Below are positions 59,040 to 64,000 of a stretch of 64,000 nt of DNA, one piece after another. The notes under the pieces were generated by a model that was given only the letters and a program-made list of their open reading frames with translations, was not told the DNA's origin and ran no database searches. The stretch is taken from NCBI GenBank assembly GCA_028284385.1, contig JANQRT010000003.1:1-64000 (forward strand). Direction: 5' to 3'. How positions within the stretch are numbered: position 1 is the first letter of the stretch; every line of letters begins with the position of its first letter. A program made the position numbers and the translations under genes. The DNA comes from Opitutaceae bacterium (lineage in GTDB: Bacteria > Verrucomicrobiota > Verrucomicrobiia > Opitutales > Opitutaceae).

Positions 59040-61601
59040 ATGAGTTCGGACAAAAGTGGTAAGGTATCCAAGGGTTGGGTATGGATCATGGCCTGGCGTG
59101 ATGCCAGAAGGCAATGGCGCAAGCTCTTGTTCTTCGCTATGTCCGTTGTATTCGGGGTAGCGGCTCTGGTTGCCATCAGTTCCTTTAGCGAAAATCTTAA
59201 TCAGGAGGTCGAACGCCAAGCTCAAGAGTTGTTGGGAGCGGATCTGGAATTTAGCAGCCGTCAGCCCTTTTCAGAGGAGGTGAAAAAAGTGTTCGCTTCA
59301 CTCGGGGCTCAAGACTCCGCCAGCGATATTCAACTTTCCACTATGGTTTTCTTTCCGCGCGTCGGAGAAACGCGACTCGTGCGGACGCGAGCCATGGAAG
59401 GAGGCTATCCTTGGTATGGAAAACTGGTTACGAATCCTACTGGTTTGTCCGTTGCCGAAAGCGAACGTCCTGTGGTTCTCGTTGAAGACACCCTCATGTT
59501 GCAGTACAATCTGTTGATTGGCGACACGGTTAGGATTGGGCAGTTCGATTTCGAAATTATTGGCGAAATGGTAAAGCTTCCAGGCGAAACGCTAGTTGCT
59601 GGAACCTTCGCTCCACGCGTGCTTATCCCTAAAAGGTTTCTTGAGGAAACAGAGCTTCTCCAGTTCGGCAGTCGTGTTCGATATCGGCAGTATTTCTATT
59701 TCGAGCAAGGAATCACTGCCGAGTTGGAGCAGCAGCTTCGGGACAATCGAGAGATGCTTCGAGCTGAAGATGTCGGGTTCGACACGGTCGAAGAGCGCTT
59801 GAGTGGCGTTGGGGATACGTTGGAAGTGATGAGCCGATTCCTTAATCTTTCCGGCTTTATCGCGTTACTTCTGGGCTGCGTTGGAATCGCTGGAGCGGTT
59901 GAAGTCTATCTTCGGGAAAAAGTGGAAACGGTTGCTTTGTTAAGATGCCTGGGAGCGACTTCTCGACAAAGCTTCTCCATTTTTTGCATACAGATTTTTG
60001 CAACCGGTCTGTTTGGGGCCTGCGTCGGAGGTCTTTTGGGTGTTGTCGTGCAGCATGTAATACCCGTTGTGGTTGAACCCTTTCTTCCTTTCGATCTGCC
60101 TGTGAGCATCGCCTGGCTAGAGGTATTTGTTAGCATGGGATTCGGCTGGGTATTCGCGTCTCTTTTCGCCTTTATTCCATTACTGCCTGTTCGAAGAGTT
60201 TCTCCGCTGCGGGCTTTGCGAGCCCTGTATGAAGATGGATTTCAATCGGGAAAGGATATTCTGGTCTGGATTGTATACTTGGGTATTCTTGCTATGACTC
60301 TCGGGTTCGCTTTAGCCAATACCGAAAGAACCATCTACGGTTTCTCTTTTGTAGCGGGCTTGGTTGCCGCGGTTCTCGTTCTGGGAGTAAATGGATACGT
60401 ATTGAGGCATCTGTTACGAAAATTCTCTTCAAGAAAGTTGCCTTACGTGTGGCGACAGGGGCTATCCAACCTTTATCGACCCAATAACAGGACTGTGTTT
60501 CTCACAATCATTCTGGGGATGGGCGTCTTTCTGATCTACACTCTCTACTTGAGTGAAGAAAGCCTTCTGAGGAGGAGCGACATGACGGTCGACACCGATC
60601 AGCCCAACGTTTTCTTTTTCGATATTCAACGGGATCAAACCGCTTCGGTTGACGAGATAATCAATGATGCCAATTCCTTTGTTCACAAGCAAGAGCCGAT
60701 TGTCACCATGCGTCTTAAGCTTCTTAACGGATTGACGCGACAAGCGATTCGCGAATCGGGAGTCGACATAGAAGGCTGGGCTTTCAGACGCGAATACCGA
60801 TCGACCTATCGAGACTATATCCGAGAAGATGAAGAGTTGCTGGAGGGGGCTTTCGTCGAAACTGCCTCTCTTGATAGTGGTGAACCCATACCAATTTCGG
60901 TAGAAGAAAGGATTGTGAATGCTCTGCAATTGAAAATTGGAGACACGATGCTTTGGGATGTCCAGGGCCTGGAAGTAGAAACGGTTGTCGCCAGTTTTCG
61001 CAAGGTGGATTGGCGACGCATGCGTCCCAATTTCTTCATTGTTTTCCCCGCTGGGGTTCTGGAAGAAGCTCCGGCCACCTTCGTTACAGCCGCTCGGGCT
61101 CAAAACCGTCAGGCGATTGCCGACCTACAACGAGAAATCGTGGTGAAACATCCGAATGTTTCAGCCATAAATCTAGCCATGGTTCTGGATAGCTTGAAGA
61201 CGATTGTCGATCGAGTTGGTTTTGTGGTTCGTTTTATGGCCTCCTTTACGATTGCAACGGGATTGATTGCTTTAATTTCCGCTACCATCACTACACGTTA
61301 TCAAAGAGCCAAAGAAAGCGTTTTGCTAAGAACTCTCGGCGCATCCGTCAGTCAAATACGCAGAATAATGTCTATTGAGTATGCCCTTGTTGGTTCGCTT
61401 GCTAGCGTATCCGGAATCTTGTTATCTCTCGCTGGTAGTTGGGCGATTGCGACCTATATCTTCAAAGTAGACTTTTACGTCCCTTGGGGACTTACGCTAG
61501 GCTCCATGGTTCTAGCCAGCTTCCTTACTCTGGTTACCGGACTTGCTAACAGCATGGGTATTGCCAATCGGCCTCCACTCGAAGCTATCCGAAGAGAATA
61601 A
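59040..61601 (+). CDS. ybbP: FtsX-like ABC transporter permease YbbP
   Basis: The 853-residue membrane protein has an N-terminal span, a large periplasmic MacB-like domain, and FtsX core spans around 260-420 and in the last 150 residues, a layout of the long YbbP-type permease. LRALRALYED marks the coupling region of the first core and LLRTLGASVSQIRRIM the second. It likely moves lipid or signals across the envelope with YbbA; the substrate is not known. Confidence 0.9.
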   Translation: MSSDKSGKVSKGWVWIMAWRDARRQWRKLLFFAMSVVFGVAALVAISSFSENLNQEVERQAQELLGADLEFSSRQPFSEEVKKVFASLGAQDSASDIQLSTMVFFPRVGETRLVRTRAMEGGYPWYGKLVTNPTGLSVAESERPVVLVEDTLMLQYNLLIGDTVRIGQFDFEIIGEMVKLPGETLVAGTFAPRVLIPKRFLEETELLQFGSRVRYRQYFYFEQGITAELEQQLRDNREMLRAEDVGFDTVEERLSGVGDTLEVMSRFLNLSGFIALLLGCVGIAGAVEVYLREKVETVALLRCLGATSRQSFSIFCIQIFATGLFGACVGGLLGVVVQHVIPVVVEPFLPFDLPVSIAWLEVFVSMGFGWVFASLFAFIPLLPVRRVSPLRALRALYEDGFQSGKDILVWIVYLGILAMTLGFALANTERTIYGFSFVAGLVAAVLVLGVNGYVLRHLLRKFSSRKLPYVWRQGLSNLYRPNNRTVFLTIILGMGVFLIYTLYLSEESLLRRSDMTVDTDQPNVFFFDIQRDQTASVDEIINDANSFVHKQEPIVTMRLKLLNGLTRQAIRESGVDIEGWAFRREYRSTYRDYIREDEELLEGAFVETASLDSGEPIPISVEERIVNALQLKIGDTMLWDVQGLEVETVVASFRKVDWRRMRPNFFIVFPAGVLEEAPATFVTAARAQNRQAIADLQREIVVKHPNVSAINLAMVLDSLKTIVDRVGFVVRFMASFTIATGLIALISATITTRYQRAKESVLLRTLGASVSQIRRIMSIEYALVGSLASVSGILLSLAGSWAIATYIFKVDFYVPWGLTLGSMVLASFLTLVTGLANSMGIANRPPLEAIRRE

Positions 61602-61692
61602 GGTTTTACGAGGTGTCTCCCGTATTCTCCCATTCAATTCGAGGCAGAATTCTCGAAAGGTGATTGTGGCAGAAAATGCCTGATTATTACCT

Positions 61693-63882
61693 TCAGGCTC
61701 TAGCCAATTGCTTAGCTTTGGCTTCGCGACGACGACGATGAAGGGCTGGCTCCGTATAGCCGCTAGGCTCTTCTCTGCCGTTGAAAATCAAATCGAGCGC
61801 CGCCTTGAAAGCCACGCTATCATCGAAATTTGGCGACATGTTCCGATAGTTCGGATCCTCTGCGTTTTGCTTGTCGACCATTACCGCTACGCGTTTGAGC
61901 GTATTGATTACGAAGTTTTTGTGTACGATGCCGTGGTGTAGCCAGTTGGCGATATGCTGACTCGAAATGCGTAGAGTGGCGCGATCTTCCATGAGGCCAA
62001 CGTTGTTGATATCTGGCACCTTGGAGCAACCTACGCCTTGGTCTATCCAGCGTACCACGTAGCCGAGGATGCCTTGGGCGTTATTCTCGATTTCCTTCTC
62101 CATTTCCTCTTGAGAAATCGTCCGATCCCCTAGCAAGGGAGGGGTCAAAATGCTTGTGATGCTTGCCCGAGCTCGACTTGCCAGTTGTCGCTGCGTTTCG
62201 AATACATCAATTTCGTGGTAATGCAGAGCATGTAGCGTTGCAGCGGTAGGGGAGGGCACCCAAGCAGTATTAGCTCCGGCTTTCGGGTGCATCGCCTTTG
62301 AATCGAGCATGGCCTTCATTTCGTCGGGCATAGCCCACATACCCTTCCCGATCTGAGCTTTACCGGGAAGGCTGGATTCGATGCCCATGTCGACGTTCCA
62401 ATCCTCGTAAGCCAGCATCCAGGCAGCGTTCTTGATCTCCATTTTCGGGATGATAGGACCAGCTTCCATGCTTGTGTGAATTTCGTCACCTGTCCGATCA
62501 AGAAACCCAGTATTGATAAAAACAATACGATCTTTGGCTTGGCGAATGCACTCTTTAAGATTGACGGTGGTGCGTCGCTCTTCGTCCATGATGCCTATCT
62601 TCAAGGTGTTGCGAGAAAGGCTTAGGATATCCTCCACTCGACTGAAAAGCTCTACCGTAAGGGTGACTTCTTCTGGACCATGCATCTTCGGTTTAACGAT
62701 ATAAACGCTGCCAGTTTTGCTGTTCTTGTAGGCGCCGCTGCCTTTCAGGTCGTGGATGGCGGCTAGGCTGGCAATCAATGCATCGAGAAATCCTTCGGGG
62801 ATCTCTTGATCGTCTTCCGTCAGTACCGCATCCGTGCTCATGCGAATACCTACATTGCGAGCTAGCAAAAGACTCCGTCCTGGCAGAGTGACTTCTCTGC
62901 CATCTGGGCTTGTAAAGCGTTTATCGGTATTGAGACGCCGTGTAAGCGATTTGCCCGCCTTATCGAAATTCGCTTCCAAAGTGCCTTTCATGAGACCCGT
63001 CCAATTAGCGTAGACCGATGCCTTGTCTTCCGCGTCGACGGCGGCAACCGAGTCCTCGAAGTCCTGGATGGTAGTAATGGCGGATTCTAGAATGATGTCC
63101 TTGATATTGGCCGAATGGACTTTGCCGATTGGGTGATTAACGTCGATCTGCAACTCGATATGAAGGCCATTACTCCGTAGCCAGATACTTGAAAGCGTAT
63201 CCTCTGTTTCGCTGTATCCAACAAACTGATCGCTGTCCTTCAGTGTCGTCGTACTGTCGTTCAGAAGGATGGAGAGCGTTTTCGAGCCAGCTTCATCCTT
63301 CAGGCTAAACCCGATCGCTTCAGCATAGCTTGCTTTTGCTAGCGGGACATGTTTATCCAGAATCTCGTTACACTTTTGGAAGACTGCTTCGCCGCGTTTT
63401 GGATTATAGACTCCGCTCTTCTCCAAGCCATCCGTTTCAGGAATCGCATCGGTGCCATAAAGAGCGTCATACAGGCTTCCCCATCTGGCGTTGGCGGCGT
63501 TCAGAGCGTAGCGGGCATTGTCGACGGGAACGACGAGCTGGGGTCCAGCGATACTGGCTATCTCCGGATCCACGTTTTGCGTCGCCACCGCAAAGTCTTC
63601 CGGTTTTGGAACAATGTATTCGATTTCCTTTAAAAACGAATAGTATTCATCATAATCGTACGACCCGTCTTTTCTATCGAGATGCCATTGGTCGATTTTC
63701 GCTTGGAGATCTATTCTCTTCTGCAACATAGCCTCGTTTTGGGGCGCTAGGTCTCTCACGAGTTCTGCAAATCCCGACCATACTTTTTCCGGATCGATCC
63801 CAGTGCCTGGAGCTATTTCCTCCTGGACTAAATCATAAATGGGTTGGCTGATTTTCAAACCGTTTGATTGGATATAATGCAT
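61693..63882 (-). CDS. glcB: Malate synthase G
   Basis: The 729-residue length and sequence fit isoform G. Landmarks include [12 protein letters not shown], the [21 protein letters not shown] insertion pattern, [28 protein letters not shown] and [20 protein letters not shown]. It condenses glyoxylate with acetyl-CoA to malate, feeding glycolate or glyoxylate carbon into central metabolism. It is a single gene here; no glycolate oxidase or isocitrate lyase gene is near. Confidence 0.96.
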   Translation of the reverse strand: MHYIQSNGLKISQPIYDLVQEEIAPGTGIDPEKVWSGFAELVRDLAPQNEAMLQKRIDLQAKIDQWHLDRKDGSYDYDEYYSFLKEIEYIVPKPEDFAVATQNVDPEIASIAGPQLVVPVDNARYALNAANARWGSLYDALYGTDAIPETDGLEKSGVYNPKRGEAVFQKCNEILDKHVPLAKASYAEAIGFSLKDEAGSKTLSILLNDSTTTLKDSDQFVGYSETEDTLSSIWLRSNGLHIELQIDVNHPIGKVHSANIKDIILESAITTIQDFEDSVAAVDAEDKASVYANWTGLMKGTLEANFDKAGKSLTRRLNTDKRFTSPDGREVTLPGRSLLLARNVGIRMSTDAVLTEDDQEIPEGFLDALIASLAAIHDLKGSGAYKNSKTGSVYIVKPKMHGPEEVTLTVELFSRVEDILSLSRNTLKIGIMDEERRTTVNLKECIRQAKDRIVFINTGFLDRTGDEIHTSMEAGPIIPKMEIKNAAWMLAYEDWNVDMGIESSLPGKAQIGKGMWAMPDEMKAMLDSKAMHPKAGANTAWVPSPTAATLHALHYHEIDVFETQRQLASRARASITSILTPPLLGDRTISQEEMEKEIENNAQGILGYVVRWIDQGVGCSKVPDINNVGLMEDRATLRISSQHIANWLHHGIVHKNFVINTLKRVAVMVDKQNAEDPNYRNMSPNFDDSVAFKAALDLIFNGREEPSGYTEPALHRRRREAKAKQLARA

Positions 63883-64000
63883 TGGAATTTCGAGTGATTC
63901 TTCAAGTTTAGGATCCGATTTACTGGATCACCGAAGAGTTGTCTACTCAGTCCGAGATCTACAGTTGAGTAAATATCAATTCAGTTCAGTGTCTGAATGA

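Noticed and set aside
63940..63975. Inverted repeat TACTCA/TGAGTA upstream of glcB
   Set aside because: Only 6-base arms with a 16-base spacer; expected by chance at this scale.

Overview
The window looks like chromosomal core DNA from a free-living, probably marine, bacterium of the phylum Verrucomicrobiota, most likely class Opitutia (Opitutales/Puniceicoccales). Supporting this are two formylglycine sulfatases, secreted beta-propeller and DUF3179 proteins, a metalloprotease carrying two copies of a beta-rich C-terminal module typical of Opitutia secreted proteins, a Bacteroidetes/Verrucomicrobia-type topoisomerase IV, a lysine/alanine-rich histone-H1-like protein, few Shine-Dalgarno sites and GC near 50%. 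This is a judgement from gene content, not a tree. I see no prophage, insertion sequence, CRISPR array or rRNA operon.

Layout. 1-10 kb: tRNA-Phe, a dihydroorotase-like amidohydrolase, tRNA-Thr abutting thpR, a HEAT-tailed sulfatase, a ketopantoate reductase, a second sulfatase, a REP-like inverted repeat and a large SNF2 helicase with a SWIM-like zinc motif. 10-15 kb: a secreted propeller protein, a SatD/DUF3307-like pair behind an AT-rich palindromic region, an FKBP-HIT-methyltransferase operon, a YgjP-like metallopeptidase and a lone 78-aa Cys-ending protein. 15-24 kb: parE-parC, DUF3179, a thioredoxin-fold pseudogene broken by two in-frame TAG codons, purD and a LOG-domain protein with a long N-terminal extension. 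24-32 kb: FKBP, glycosyltransferase plus lipid kinase, then the haem operon hemF-hemE-hemN-hemG. 32-41 kb: a secreted coiled-coil ClpP-like protease, a 52-aa Cys-tailed protein, an OmpR-type regulator, hisG, rpsA, nuoA, a PTS-IIA/diadenylate cyclase fusion and rpmG. 41-50 kb: an Mrp/ApbC ATPase lacking its CxxC, tolB, sodA, tadA, infA, xerD, the histone-H1-like/carbohydrate-binding-like fusion, pal, a CbiX-like chelatase, a LuxR-type regulator and tRNA-Lys. 50-64 kb: ECF sigma/anti-sigma, dapA-dapB-ruvA, pilT, a metalloprotease with a translationally coupled partner, tesA opposite ybbA-ybbP, and malate synthase G.

How the genes fit together. Several clusters have clear joint roles: hemF-E-N-G covers uroporphyrinogen III to protoporphyrin with both oxygen-dependent and oxygen-independent coproporphyrinogen oxidases; parE-parC is chromosome decatenation; dapA-dapB is lysine/diaminopimelate synthesis; TolB and Pal serve the envelope; the glycosyltransferase and lipid kinase suggest glycolipid work. 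Most genes are in short operons of two to four. Recognisable regulatory DNA includes sigma-70-like promoters before tRNA-Phe, rpsA, pal, sodA and the histone-like gene, perfect palindromes over the pal and sodA promoters, and strong hairpin terminators after rpsA, rpmG, sodA, pal, xerD and the 78-aa gene. The least explained items are the PTS-IIA/diadenylate cyclase fusion with an altered RHR motif, the LOG fusion, the histone/CBM-like fusion, the coiled-coil ClpP-like protease and the protease/partner pair.
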